This document shows, piece by piece, positions 46,986-57,727 of a stretch of DNA of 64,000 nt. Source of the DNA: Codonopsis lanceolata (lineage: Eukaryota; Streptophyta; Magnoliopsida; Asterales; Campanulaceae). A program made the translations under genes and the position numbers. Every line of letters begins with the position of its first letter. The first letter of the stretch is position 1. The notes beneath the pieces are model-generated. The model saw nothing but the letters and a program-made list of their open reading frames with translations, searched no databases and had not been told where the DNA came from. The stretch spans positions 96,349,621 to 96,413,620 of the forward strand of contig CM028381.1 of NCBI GenBank assembly GCA_013146195.2. The letters run 5' to 3'.

Positions 46986-47196
46986 AGGGTTAATATCATT
47001 TTTGATACCCCAACTTTACTCATTTTTCAGTTTACATACCCACTGTTCCTAGGCAATCAAAGTTAAGCCAAATGTTTCCAAAATTCATCACTTTTAATCC
47101 CAATCGTTAAATGGCCGTTAATTACTAACGACTGACCTGTTATCCTAGGTTGGAAACCGGCTACAGGTTTGGGGTATCAAAAATGATATTAACCCT
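46986..47196. mobile_element. MITE with long near-perfect TIRs, TA flanks
   Basis: AGGGTTAATATCATTTTTGA then TACCCCAA at the left is matched by its exact inverse at the right (TTGGGGTATC ... GATATTAACCCT), about 28 bases. TA flanks both sides. An inverted relative lies at 48399-48638, and the two bracket the CHZ-like gene. Confidence 0.82.
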
Positions 47197-47314
47197 TAAT
47201 CCTGTGATGAACCATAAATCGTTAACCATGGAAGAACGAAAGTGAAATTGTCTCAAAAGTGGGATTTAACAGGTAAATCTCACGTTTATCCTAGGGCAGT
47301 CATGTTAATCCCAT

Positions 47315-47953
47315 TTAAACCCAATCGTAAACAGAACTAGGGCTCTGTCCTAGGTTGCTGTCCCAGTTTGAGATTTGTTCACCATGGAAGAAGGAAAGTG
47401 GAATTGAAGGACCGGTGATTGCCGCCACCACCATCAATGCCACCGCCACCACCGTCAACATCGCCGCCACCACCGACGATGCCGCCGCTTCAACGTTCTT
47501 CATAGTATTTTCCTTTCTTTCTCGGTTGACGGCATCGCTATCACCATGGTTATCCTTGGCACCATCACAGGAAATATTTAAACCATGACGAACCACACGA
47601 CGCCGAGTCCTCGAAGGAAGAATGTTATCCAAATCGACCTCAGTGAGCGGATCATCCGACAGATCACTGTCACCATCAGATTCACTGTCAACGTTACTAG
47701 AATCCTCTGATTCTTCGATTAACTTGCCTTTACCCTTGACATCCTTCATTATTCCTTTCCCCTTGCGATCAATTTCAACTTCTCCATTCGACTCTTCTTC
47801 TTCATCATCGTCCGAGTCTTCGTCGTCGGAATCTGCATCATCTTCGCCTTCGTAATCTACTTCCTCATCATCATTGCCGGGGTCATTAGAAGTCTTCTCT
47901 TTGGCAGCTGAAAATTTGGTATACGAAGAAGCTAGTTTCTGCGTCCAAGTCAT
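47315..47953 (-). CDS. Acidic protein with CHZ-like histone chaperone motif
   Basis: The first in-frame ATG is at 47951-47953 (MTWTQKLASSYTKF); codons upstream are open only from a non-ATG, after a stop. The predicted product is 212 residues. An acidic tract of Asp/Glu/Ser occupies about residues 28-60, a basic Lys/Gly stretch about 62-78, a second acidic stretch about 80-101, then DPLTEVDLDNILPSRTRRR at about 102-120. That last segment resembles the CHZ motif of H2A.Z-H2B chaperones (acidic, then (L)xE(I/V)DxxNI(I/L)xxRxxR). After about residue 160 the frame becomes Ala/Val-rich from GCC/ACC repeats and may be intron or 3' UTR. Family knowledge suggests a nuclear histone chaperone; that role is inferred from motif and composition. 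Splicing and the true C-terminus are unresolved. Confidence 0.5.
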   Translation of the reverse strand: MTWTQKLASSYTKFSAAKEKTSNDPGNDDEEVDYEGEDDADSDDEDSDDDEEEESNGEVEIDRKGKGIMKDVKGKGKLIEESEDSSNVDSESDGDSDLSDDPLTEVDLDNILPSRTRRRVVRHGLNISCDGAKDNHGDSDAVNRERKENTMKNVEAAASSVVAAMLTVVAVALMVVAAITGPSIPLSFFHGEQISNWDSNLGQSPSSVYDWV

Positions 47954-48398
47954 CGGCGGCGGTACCTTCGATTTCTCTCTGATGTGGTTGCGCAGTTGCA
48001 AATTTTAGGGTTCAAGCAGAAGAGAATGAAAGTGCGAAGTCACCCGGTTGCATACCCCTCAGTCTCAAACCTTATTTAGAGCTTTGAAGACTGGTACTGT
48101 ACTTACATTGGCGTGTGCCTCGAGCGTGCGAGTGATGTTTGTTTGTTGACTCTAATGCGGATCTCTTCCTATCACGTGTTTGTCATCTTCTTCGAGCTCG
48201 GCGAGTACAGAGCCCTAGCCCTAGCTCTAGCACAATCAACAAGGACAAGGGAGACGGAGGCGTAGAAGCAAGGTCGACATGGATACGAAGGGTTTCGTGA
48301 GCGAGGAGGCGAGCGTCCTGAGAGGTGGCCGTCGACGTAAGGGTTTCGGAAGCTGAGTTTGATGACTGGAAAATTGGGCTCCAAAACAATAGAAGTAA
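47954..48398. other. Upstream region of the CHZ-like gene
   Basis: On the minus strand, TTCATTCTCTTCTGCTTGAA then CCCTAAAATTTGCAACTGCG precede the ATG and look like a 5' leader with a pyrimidine-rich patch. The region 48170-48330 is unusually GC-rich for this window and contains GAGCCCTAGCCCTAGC. No second gene is supported. Confidence 0.35.
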
Positions 48399-48638
48399 AT
48401 TGGGATTAAAAGTGATGGATTTTGGATACCTGATAGTGATACTTGTTGCCAAGCCTACTGTTGCTAGTTTTCAACCTAAGATAGCAGGTCAGTCGTTAGT
48501 AATTAACGGTCATTTAACGATTGACATTAAAAGTGATGGATTTTGGAAACATTTGGCTTAACTTTGATTGCCTAGGAACAGTGAGTATGTAAACTGAAAA
48601 ATGAGTAAAGTTGGGGTATCAAACATGATATTAACCCT
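48399..48638 (-). mobile_element. Second copy of the TIR MITE, inverted
   Basis: Read on the minus strand it starts AGGGTTAATATCATGTTTGA and matches 46986-47196 through CTGTTCCTAGGCAATC, TAACGGCCATTTAACG-type sequence and CAGGTC. Its far end is rearranged: an 'ATTAAAAGTGATGGATTTTGG' segment (first 20 bases shown as ATTAAAAGTGATGGATTTTG) occurs twice, at 48405 and 48528. The far TIR is missing. Confidence 0.7.
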
Positions 48639-48713
48639 ATTTATAACTTAAAATTACGAGTATATTGGTAAAATTAAAAAACGTAACATGGCTTCATTTA
48701 AATAAAAGTAAAC

Positions 48714-48718
<5 letters not shown>

Positions 48719-48809
<91 letters not shown>
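48719..48809. repeat. (TA)n microsatellite, 91 bp
   Basis: Uninterrupted AT/TA dinucleotides just beyond the MITE. Confidence 0.97.
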
Positions 48810-48812
<3 letters not shown>

Positions 48813-51108
48813 CCGATTGTGGTAAGAAAATAGAAAGAAAAAAAAAAGATATTGTGATGGTTATATTGTTAGTTGAATAATGTCAATAATTTATAGGGTT
48901 ATAGAAGGTGCTTATTGGAGTTGAAACTTTTTAAAGGATCTCTAAAAAGATTTATGAGTTATACAGAGAGTGTTTTAGGGTATAACTACTGTGGATATTC
49001 TTAAACTTGTTTTAGTGTGATCCAAATTTATGATTTTTTTGTACTCCAAATAATACTCTTAATTAAAGTATTCCCATAGCTCACTCCAAAAAGACACGTC
49101 TCATTTGGAAAGTTACAACTTTTAACGTTATATTTTTATTTATCTATAATTCATTTAAATTGCACAATGCTTGTATTTTGTTTTCATATAACAGTTAAGA
49201 TAAATATCAAGTTTTCAAAAGAAAAATAAAAATTTAGGGATGATTTACCTTTTCTTTTTAATTTTTGGGACAGAGTAAATGTAGAGGATAGACTAGTATC
49301 TGTATCCGTGTCATAGACACTGTGTCGGTATGAGATCGGTTCAATTGATATTTGATATTAACAAAATCCATAACTGAGAGGGTAATTCAAACAAAATCCA
49401 CAATCGAAAATTTTATATGTAATTGTGGAGGGGGTAATTCAAACAAAACGCATAAATGAGGTTCACATGTAATTCACATACTTACGGATCAATCTGGAAC
49501 GTCAGTTGTGTTTGAACCAATTCGATCAGGGACGCTAGTTATACCCTGAGCTCTTTTACATTGTAGAGGATAGATGTGGGAAAAATATTATAGTGCATTT
49601 TTTACAAACCCTATATTTGTAGTTGTATTAGCATACAAGTTGCTCATTTAATTTATTTTACTAGATAATTTTTCTGTTCTTTGTTTAATGAGGAAATAAT
49701 TTGTCTAATGAGGAAATAATAGTAAATAAATATCGCGAAGGACCAAGTGGTTAAAGGCTTGACATGGTATAGATGCACTAAATTAGCTATTAGTATAAGA
49801 TTATAATTATTCTAGCATTGATTTCAACCTCAAAGTTGTCAAAGCCATGTGTCACATGTTTTTGTTTTCTTCATAAAATGTTTCCAAATGTTTCATCGAT
49901 CCATTAAACTTAATTAGGATAGAGAAGGTAATCCCATATTCCCATTAAAGGTATAGCAAATGCGAGTGCCCTTCATCGGTGGACTTGATCAACGTGCGAT
50001 TGACGTGCACGACTAGGCTGAAGTTTCGTCATTTTCTCCTTTCATATGGGAACTAGAAGTTTACGAACCAAAATCAAACAAAGAAGGTTTAATGGCGAAA
50101 TCAACCATCAAATGTTACCATTCAACTCTCAAAATAACCAACAATTCATAAGGTGGAAAATGGTAAATTTGAGAGTTGAATGGTATAATGGCTCCTTGAA
50201 TAGATTTTGATGGTTAGGTTTGACACTAACCCAACAAAGAAAGAAGATAGATATGTATGTAATATAGCGATTGGAGTTGATAATGGTAAAATTCCTATCA
50301 ATTGATATCTACGTGTATATATATAAACAACAATAGAGTGACGCAAACCACACCTTAATTTTTTATCTCTACACCCTATATACTGTATTATACAGTATAT
50401 AAAATATAGTACATGAGGTACAGAGATAAGAAATTAGGATGTGGCTAGCCCCACTAAAAATATTATGTTCAAACTCCAAAATGTGTGAAGCCAGATGCCT
50501 ACCATGGCCTAGACTAATTCATCTCTCAAGTTTTCAGCATAAATAACAAGCAACTACTCAAGAATTAGCCTTTTCTTAAGGCATAAGAAAAGGGAATTCT
50601 CTGTTCCCATCCCTAATATATCCATTCCATATAGGAACAAACATACGTATCCATTAAAATATCAATGAAATGTCTTAATTGGAATGGTCGATTAGCAAGA
50701 GTATTTGCATAAATCTCGTGTACAGTACTTGATTAGGTTTTGCTATTCCCCAAAAGACAGAATTCTCAATGACTTGAGAGAGAGAGAGAGAGCCCACACG
50801 TCTACATGCTCCGACGGTCAAAGCAAGATAAAAGACAGAACAAAAAATAAGGACATTCCTGAGTAAGACCGTTTCTTGCATAATGGCTGCAGCCTGCATA
50901 ATTATGGGGTATGCGTACTTTGCTTGTCTGCTGGTGTCTCTAAATACGTAGTTTATGAAAAGATCATCTCATATTTTGTGGCTAATTTTTTGACGCACAA
51001 TAGTCCCTGTATTTCATTTTCTTTCTATAACTTTTAAGGTCAATAAGCTTTCTCAAACCATATATAGAAAATACATATTTGAATATGCTTAAATTTTCTT
51101 AAATCTAA
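48810..51108. other. Intergenic, no gene recognised
   Basis: It includes a short direct repeat at 49385-49440 (GGGTAATTCAAACAAAA, twice), an inverted 'TTTGAGAGTTGAATGGTA' / 'ACCATTCAACTCTCAAA' pair at 50165 and 50117, 'TATACTGTATTATACAGTATA' near 50380 and (GA)n at 50778-50793. No protein similarity is seen. Confidence 0.4.
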
Positions 51109-51362
51109 TCCACCCTCCGTTTCTAAATTATTTTACTAGACACATAGATTAAAATAAGAAATTAATTTACTATTTCACAATTTTTTGTTTGATATATATA
51201 TTTTGTTTTAAACCTTTATACATGTAACCATGGTTAAAATGAAATGAAAAAGTGAGGATAAAGTATTATAACTGTTTTTTATAAAAGTAAAAAATTAAAA
51301 ACAAAATAATTATTTTGAAACTGACAACTAGCTAACAATTATTTAAGAACAAATGAAATAAT
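51109..51362. mobile_element. Degenerate Stowaway-like MITE
   Basis: CACCCTCCGTTTCTAAATTA at the left and CAATTATTTAAGAACAAATG at the right are a decayed inverted pair of the CTCCCTCCGT type. Interior 'AAAATGAAATGAAAAAGTGA' and 'AAAGTATTATAAC' fit the family. TA flanks are plausible but ends are eroded. Confidence 0.5.
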
Positions 51363-51432
51363 ATTTTACGAATGTACCGTACAAGCCCTCAACTTCTGCT
51401 TCCAAAATCCCTATAAACTAGTCATTAGTTAT

Positions 51433-51679
51433 ATACATCCTTTTTCCCAAAATTATCGATTAGGTTGATTTGACGTACGGTTTAAGAAAACACGTTGGAT
51501 TGAATTATTAATATTATTTTGATGTGTATTTTACTTTAAAGTTCATCTATATGTGACTCATAATTAAAGTAAGGAAAAAATGATAAAAGTGTTGTTCTAA
51601 AAAAAAATTCAAACAAGACAATTATTTTGGGACGGACGAAAAAGTAAAATAGAACAAGAATATTGGAGAGGAGGGAGTA
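51433..51679. mobile_element. Stowaway MITE with eroded ends
   Basis: TTCCCAAAATTATCGATTAG at the left and AGACAATTATTTTGGGACGG at 51624-51643 are inverted repeats. The interior ACGTACGGTTTAAGAAAACA matches the Stowaway at 23882 (GCGTACAGTTTAAGAAACAC). The right end continues GGAGAGGAGGGAGTA after about 30 extra bases. Confidence 0.7.
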
Positions 51680-51692
51680 TTTAGGTCATGCG

Positions 51693-52629
51693 TGAAAGAA
51701 CACAAGTAGCTAGGATTCTCCAAATTGCCTAATGCAGTTTCCAATGTAACTTGTGAAAAAATAACAATGGAAGTCACAATAGACAGAAAAATCAAAATAG
51801 CGGAAGACTTTAAAATAAATCACAAAAATAAGCACAAAAGTTTACCAAACAATCTACAAGACTGTGCTTGTAGACCTAGCCTCATGGCCAAAAAGATTTC
51901 ACTAAAAAGATTAATTGTTTTACAAAAAGATTGTGAAATCACACACAAAAATATTCTCACAAGACAACAAGTCTTGGAGAACAAAAACCCCACATAAAAC
52001 TGTGTAGACAAAACGTGTGAAGAAATAAAAACAGCTTCCTAAACTGAAATAGGAAGACAAAACAGTTTTCCAGAATTCCAATGTTACTGCCAATGTTATA
52101 ACATTGACAACCTCAGATAAACTGCTGCACTTCTCGATCAATTTTTGGAACCGATTTTTTTCGAACACAGCTTTATGGCTTTTTATTCTCTCTCTGAAGC
52201 TCTGCCCAAAAACCCGTATCCTTGCTCCTGTATATATAGCATCGAAGACCTACACACACACAAAAGTAATCCATCTACTACAAGGAAAATGATTAGTAAG
52301 AAGGAAAATCTAACAACTTACCATATGCACAGATTTTCTTACCATAATATGTAGATTGCTACAAACCCGTTTGACAAAGGATTTATAAAGAGATTTAGTT
52401 TCCAAAAAATGACACTAAGATTTAGGTCCAAGAAATCAACAAATCTTTAGGAATATTTTGTTTTCAAAAATGACTCCTAAACTTTTGGACTAAGAAACCA
52501 AAAAATCTTTAGGAAAATTTTGTTCCAAAAAATACAACTAAAGATTTTGTTACCAAATATCCACCAAAGTTTTATGACCAAGAAAGGTGAAACAAAACCA
52601 AAATAGGTCATGCCTATTTTACCCTTACA
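51693..52629 (-). repeat. Sirevirus-like LTR, left copy (3' LTR)
   Basis: It starts TGAAAGAACACAAGTAGCTA and ends TTTACCCTTACA. A minus-strand TATA-like CTATATATACAGG lies at 52229-52241. It matches 55378-56307 closely, with small indels near 52105-52160. Confidence 0.93.
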
Positions 52630-52805
52630 ATCTCTCCCTTTGTTGAGCCTTTCTGATCAAATCAAATGACAAGTGTTTATTCAACACCAATCAAAACCAT
52701 CTAACCATCTAACCTGCATTGGTTAGAAAATCTCATCTCCCCCTGAATTTGTGCAAGGTATAAAATTAGAAACACTTGATCACTCTCCCCCTATTTGACC
52801 GGAAA
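52630..52805 (-). other. Three polypurine-like tracts before the 3' LTR
   Basis: Plus-strand CTCTCCCTTTGTTGAG (52632), CTCCCCCTGAATTTG (52736) and CTCTCCCCCTATTTGACC (52785) are purine-rich on the element strand. The first adjoins the LTR and is the functional tract; repeated tracts of this kind are a Sirevirus feature. Confidence 0.65.
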
Positions 52806-53835
52806 AGGAAGAGGGATAAACAATCTTTTAGGAATTCTCAAAAATCAAAGATTTTGTAAAACACAATGAAGTGTTCACCATGATTTGATCACACCACTAG
52901 CAATAACTGAGCACATCATATCCAGATTCAAAACCTCTTAGTTCCACACAAAAATTAGACAACCACTAAATATTTTTCAACATGGAAATTTTTGGAAATT
53001 GATTTGCACAGTTTATTTTAGGACAAAATTTCACCAAGCTGATATCCTTACCAACAATGCATGTCCTAAAATTTTATGCTTAAAAACATGATTACTAAAA
53101 GCTAGGCAAAAAAAAAAAGCAATCACACACAAGTGATAAAGACCAGATCAAAGGATGTAGTTCCTAATGTAGCTGCATTGGAAGACGCATTCGCCAAAAT
53201 TGTGATTTTATTTTCAATTTTGCATTTTTTTTTGTTTTCTCAACCAGATTTCTCTCCCAATATCATAAATTTTTCACAACAAAAATCCATAGGTACTTTA
53301 TTTCCCTAGGAATATAGCTCTACTTTATTTCAAGCTATAAAAACATGCCACTTGGAACCTTTCAGACTATTTACCAAGGGAAGCCACTTAACTTTTTGAT
53401 CAACCCATGAAATCCGAGGATTCATAGTTCCAAAAGAAAGGTGTCACAACCTTGTTCATAGGTAGCTCTTTTCCGTTAGGTAACTTTCACACTTTTTCAA
53501 TTAAAGGGAGTCAATTTTCTCAAGATCAACCCATGAGAGCCTAAGCTCCATAGTACTTTGACAAATTGCTGCATCTCAAACATTTCAAAAGGTAGCTCTT
53601 TCCTTTGTGGACTTCAAACATACTTAAGAACTAGGAGAGAGAGAGAGAGAATCATAACAAAAAAAATCACAATTGATTTTGAATGTAATTTCCAAGCAAC
53701 AACAAGAGGCACATACATGTGAAACAATGATCTAGAGTGCCCTCTAAAGACAAAATGCAAGCATGCCTAAATTTTAATTTTTTTAATTTTTTTTATAACT
53801 AAGTGTAAAATCATATGGCACACAAAACACAAGAG
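52806..53835. other. Non-coding 3' region of the Sirevirus-like element
   Basis: It is AT-rich and without coding frame. It contains pairs of similar sentences such as AGGTAGCTCTTTTCCGTTAG (53460) / AGGTAGCTCTTTCCTTTGTG (53591) and CAACCCATGAAATCC / CAACCCATGAGAGCC, indicating an internal duplication. (GA)n lies at 53634-53650. Confidence 0.55.
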
Positions 53836-54246
53836 ATTTCCAAAGATTGAAAAATCTCTCAAAATCAAGACACATGGCAAATATATCAGCAAGATGATTT
53901 TCAATCCCAACATGTTCAATGCAAACAGTTTTCATATTCAACTAAGTCTCTAATAAAATGGTGTCTTATATCAATGTGTTTTGTTCGAGAATGATGAACT
54001 TGATTTTTGTGCTAAGCAAAATGCATAGGTGTTATCAAAAAACAAGGTTAACACATCAATGTGTAGCACATAATCTTTGATCATTTGGAGCATCCATAAA
54101 AGATTTAAGGCTTCTCTCAAAAATATTTTGATAAACATGTTAATTTGTGAGAATCAATCTTACCTCTTCTCCTTGTGTATATGCCATCATGAATATTACC
54201 TATCACTTGAGAAATTGGATGGTTTTTCTGTATGCGGCTGGGAATG
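53836..54246 (-). pseudogene. Remnant of copia reverse transcriptase start joined to RNase H end
   Basis: Reading minus, QKNHPISQVIGNIHDGIYTR appears near 54170-54230, the first residues of the copia reverse transcriptase domain. Shortly afterwards comes LQMIKDYVLHIDVLTLFFDN, an RNase H segment (W...YxL...xLxxDN), then THIDIRHHFIRD-like and LADIF-like residues with stops. About 500 or more residues between these points are missing. This marks a large internal deletion. Confidence 0.72.
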
Positions 54247-55320
54247 TCATGGCTGCAATCGCCTTTGATTCGTTTTAGTCTGTTCGGCCAGATCGGGAGT
54301 TTGTCCAATGTGACTTCCGATGTAGCTACATTCGGAATCACATTGGGTGTCACATTCTGATCGAATCACATCGGCTGAACTTCTAGAATATGCAGGTTCT
54401 GTTTGATCAGGTGCAGGTTCAATGGTTTCAGATGCTGGTTCTGAAGATTTTGGATGAGGAGATTCATCATCTCCAAAGTTAGGAGATTCATCATAGAACC
54501 GCTTAGCACCAGGACATATATCAAAGGGTTCACAATATTTGGACTTGCCTTTGTCATTACTACCCTTAGGAACCCACATCTGTTTAAAAACTTTAGTTTG
54601 ATTTTTCCGAGGATGAGATTTAAGATACGACTTCGAATGAGACTTCCAATGTGACTTCCAATGTTTCTGCATTGGCTGTTTCATTCGATGTTGCATCTGA
54701 TTTTTTGCCAAGAAAGCCTGCCTAACATCATCCTCATATATAGCCTTTTTCAGAAAACAAGAAGGTTCTATATGTCCAGGCTTATGGCAGAAATGACACA
54801 CAAAATTCTTCTTTCTTGTTTTGGGTTTTTCAAAGAAGTTTAGATTTTGAAAATTTTGTGTGGGATGTTTTGGTTCAGTAGACATACCTTCACCTTCTTT
54901 CACAAACGTCTTGGTCCTGAATCCAATACCAGACTTACCAGAATTACCAGACTTCAACATATCATCCATTTTGTGTTGGCTTGAATTCCATTTTTCCATG
55001 GTCTCATTAGCTTTGAGCAGTTCTTCTTTCAGTTCTTCAAGCTCCACATCTTTCTTGCTAAACAAACATTCCAGTCTAGCAATGTTCTCCTTTTGATCTT
55101 CATTCACTTTCTTGAGTATTTCATTTGCCTTTTTAAGTAACTTAACTTGACAAACTCTCTTTTCCCAATCATTGTACAACTCCTTATAAGCATCCATCAG
55201 TTCTGATTCTGATTCTGCACCATCTTCAGTGACAGAAGAGTTAAAGCAATGAAAGTCATTGTACAAATCTTTCTTTCTCAAAGAATTAGGACGAACAAAA
55301 TTCTCATATTGAGAATCCAT
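54247..55320 (-). pseudogene. gag: Shortened Sirevirus-like gag (coiled coil plus zinc knuckle)
   Basis: ATG is at 55318-55320 (MDSQYENFVRPN), about 45 bases inside the primer binding site, and the frame stays open for 357 residues to TGA 54247-54249. Residues about 50-110 are a charged coiled coil (KLLKKANEILKKVNEDQKEN, LEELKEELLKANETMEK). A CX2CX4HX4C knuckle (CHFCHKPGHIEPSC, cysteines near 175, 178, 188, histidine 183) follows, then a basic Lys/His/Ser repeat stretch (KHWKSHWKSHSKSYLKSHPR, about 220-240). The N-terminal UBN2-type gag domain is absent, deleted between the first dozen residues and the coiled coil. The frame has no stop, unlike other retroelement genes in this window, so a protein could still be made. 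Confidence 0.78.
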
Positions 55321-55364
55321 CACGGCTACAACCAGAATCAACTCTTAGTGATGTCAAGAGAAGA

Positions 55365-55375
55365 CTCTAATACCA
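55365..55375 (-). other. Variant primer binding site
   Basis: The minus strand reads TGGTATTAGAG two bases inside the 5' LTR. It differs from the copia consensus TGGTATCAGAG by one base, and pairs with initiator methionine tRNA. Confidence 0.7.
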
Positions 55376-55377
55376 AT

Positions 55378-56307
55378 TGAAAGAACACAAGTAGCTAGGA
55401 TTCTCCAAATTGTCTAATGCAGTTTCCAATGTAGCTTGTGAAAAGCTATAATGGAAGTCACAATAAACAGAAAAATCAAAACAGTGGAAGACTTTAAAAT
55501 AAATCACAAAAATAAGCACAAAAGTTTACCAAACAATCTACAAGACTGTGCTTGTAGACCTAACCTCATGGCCAAAAAGATTTCACTAAAAAGATTAATT
55601 GTTTTACAAAAAGATTGTGAAATCACACACAAAAATATTCTCACAAGACAACAAGTCTTGGAGAACAAAAACCCCACATAAAACAGTGTAGACAAAACGT
55701 GGGAAGAAATAAAAACAACTTCCTAAACTGAAATAGGAAGACAAAAAAGTTTTCCAGAATTCCAATGTTACTACCAATGTTATAACATTGTGACCTCGGA
55801 CAAAGCTGCACTTCGGGTGAATAACAGGAACGATTTTTCTGAACACAGCTTTATGGCTTTTTATTCTCTCTCTGAAGCTCTGCCCAAAAACCCATATCCT
55901 TGCTCCTGTATATATAGCATCGAAGACCTACACACATACAAAAGTAATCCATCTACTACAAGGAAAATGATTAGTAAGAAGGAAAATCTAACAACTTACC
56001 ATATGCACAGATTTTCTTACCATAATATGTAGATTGCTACAAACCCGTTTGACAAAGGATTTATAAAGAGATTTAGTTTCCAAACAATGACATTAAGATT
56101 TAGGTCCAAGAAATCAACAAATCTTTAGGAATATTTTGTTTCCAAAAATGACTCCTAAACTTTTGGACCAAGAAACCAAAAACTCTTTAGGAAAATTTTG
56201 TTCCGAAAAATACAACTAAAGATTTTGTTACCAAATATCCACAAAAACTTTATGACCAAGAAAGGTGAAATAAAACCAAAATAGGTCATGCCTATTTTAC
56301 TCTTACA
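55378..56307 (-). repeat. Sirevirus-like LTR, right copy (5' LTR)
   Basis: It starts TGAAAGAACACAAGTAGCTA and ends TTTACTCTTACA. A TATA-like stretch on the minus strand is at 55908-55918. Target duplication ATGCG follows. Confidence 0.93.
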
Positions 56308-56312
56308 ATGCG

Positions 56313-56717
56313 AAATGATTCTAATATTTTCAAACCCGTCCCCAACATCTAGATCACACCTTTTCATCAATTTGAATCCCAGCACCAACACCTTCACAGT
56401 CCTGCTAAATTAAACTTCTATGTTTATCTCAAATACTACTACTATTTACTGTTAATTTCAACATTTTCTTTGGTTCATTAACACATTGACAGTCCTTCAC
56501 AGTCGATCGAGAAGGTCAGAGTTACGGTGGTCTGGAGAGGCCTTGTAACCAAGGCTTCCATAGGCTTCAAGGTGAGCGGTCCTTGGGCATCAAGGAGAAT
56601 AAAAGACGTTGAGGGGAATGTCATACGACAACTCTTGAATCAATTCATTTCCTTATAAGGGAAGCAAGTGTTTGTGCTAATTATATTATGGCCTTTTAAT
56701 AGTGTGTGTGTAAAGAT
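56313..56717. other. Intergenic between two retroelements, no gene recognised
   Basis: Nothing recognised. 56480-56640 is somewhat GC-richer with GAGGTCAGAG and GAGGCCTTG motifs but has no domain. Confidence 0.35.
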
Positions 56718-56865
56718 TGTTGGGAATTTTATGTGTAGCAATGTCGAAACTTGAATATTTTGTAGAATTATACACCGATCACTTTCCTGCAAGAATTATT
56801 CGATCCTATCAAATGCCTTGGGTTACACGAATATTCTTGTGGGATAAGACTACAATTGCCCAGTG

Positions 56866-57200
56866 TTCTAAAACTCCCCGTCTAGCTCCGCCTAAGCCCC
56901 GTCTAGGCGCTAGGCCCCTCTCTACAGCTGCGACTTTCTTAGTCGCCGCCTAATTAATCGACCAAGTCGGTGCCTACACCAAACCTCGCCGACCTTAATT
57001 TATTTTTGTATTTTTGATTTTGTGGCATGCGGTGACCGGAGAAGGAAGGGGGGCGAACTGGAAAAGGAAGGGGGAGTGGTAATGGTGAGGCAGAGATGGA
57101 GGTAGAAAGAAAAGGGGTTTGATTTTGTGGATATTCGGTGGGATGAGAGAGGGGATAGATTAAAGGGTTAGATCTAAGAGGAAAGAGATTGTAATAAATT
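56866..57200. mobile_element. GC-rich inserted segment of unknown class
   Basis: It begins CTAAAACTCCCCGTCTAGCT and carries GCCCCGTCTAGGCGCTAGGC, a palindromic style of sequence I associate with non-autonomous DNA elements. Near its end, AATAAATTAAAGGGTTAGAT occurs twice (57161-57175 and 57196-57211, partly). It sits between a truncated LTR and the protease part of the copia element. Confidence 0.35.
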
Positions 57201-57206
57201 AAAGGG

Positions 57207-57610
57207 TTAGATATAAGTATCAACATCAGAACATGTCATAATATTGTTTACAACATCATGCTTTATATTTAACATAAGCATACCATTACATAAATATCCA
57301 AATCCTATAAACACACCACACTTGTTTAGAATAAATTTGTCCGACTCATAAACTTGTTTAAAACTATCCCTAGAAAGCAAACTACCAGAAACTAAGTTTT
57401 TACGAATACAAGGTACATGTAGTACATTCTTTAAATAAATACATTTCCCGGAACTAAAATACAATGCAACATTTCCTTGACCAATAATGGCGGCTTTTGA
57501 CTCGTTGCCCATAAAGAGTATGGATCCATCATTCAATGTTCATACTTCTCAAACTAGTTACAATCCTTGCACACATATCTTGTTGCACCCGAGTCTATCC
57601 ACCATGTACC
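57207..57610 (-). pseudogene. Copia protease segment
   Basis: Minus strand: WWIDSGATRYVCKDCN (aspartic protease DSG site, 57555-57600), a stop, a frameshift, then DGSILFMGNESKAAIIGQGN and NVLHVPCIRKNLVSGSLL. This is the order of copia protease and its downstream linker. The frame ends near 57207 where integrase should follow. Confidence 0.8.
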
Positions 57611-57727
57611 ATCATCATCCTGCACATAAAATGCCTCATAAATAAGTGGTACATAATTCATATTGAAATTAATTCCACAAGTTAAATTCTGACCTTGATG
57701 TTTAGGTGGACCTTGGTCCTTAGACCC

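Larger units (their letters stand above)
51693..56307 (-). mobile_element. Internally deleted Sirevirus-like Ty1/copia element, TSD ATGCG
   Basis: LTRs of 937 and 930 bp bound it, each TGAAAGAACACAAG ... CTTACA, with ATGCG on both sides (51688-51692 and 56308-56312). Internal order on the minus strand: primer binding site, a shortened gag, a junction into a few reverse transcriptase residues, a second junction into RNase H residues, then a gag-free tail with three polypurine-like tracts, then the 3' LTR. Protease, integrase and almost all reverse transcriptase are absent. Long LTRs, the coiled-coil gag tail and multiple polypurine tracts suggest the Sirevirus (SIRE/Maximus) lineage; that assignment is inferred. 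The whole is 4.6 kb where relatives are usually 8-12 kb. It can only have moved with proteins supplied in trans, or was deleted after insertion. Confidence 0.88.

Noticed and set aside
47954..48001. N-terminal extension of the CHZ-like protein from a TTG
   Set aside because: Plant nuclear genes start at ATG with few exceptions and a stop precedes this stretch; the first ATG is at 47951-47953.
48665..48880. Ile-Tyr repeat open frame
   Set aside because: It is a reading of the (TA)n microsatellite at 48719-48809. The similar frames at 33896-34132 and 59637-59933 are rejected for the same reason.
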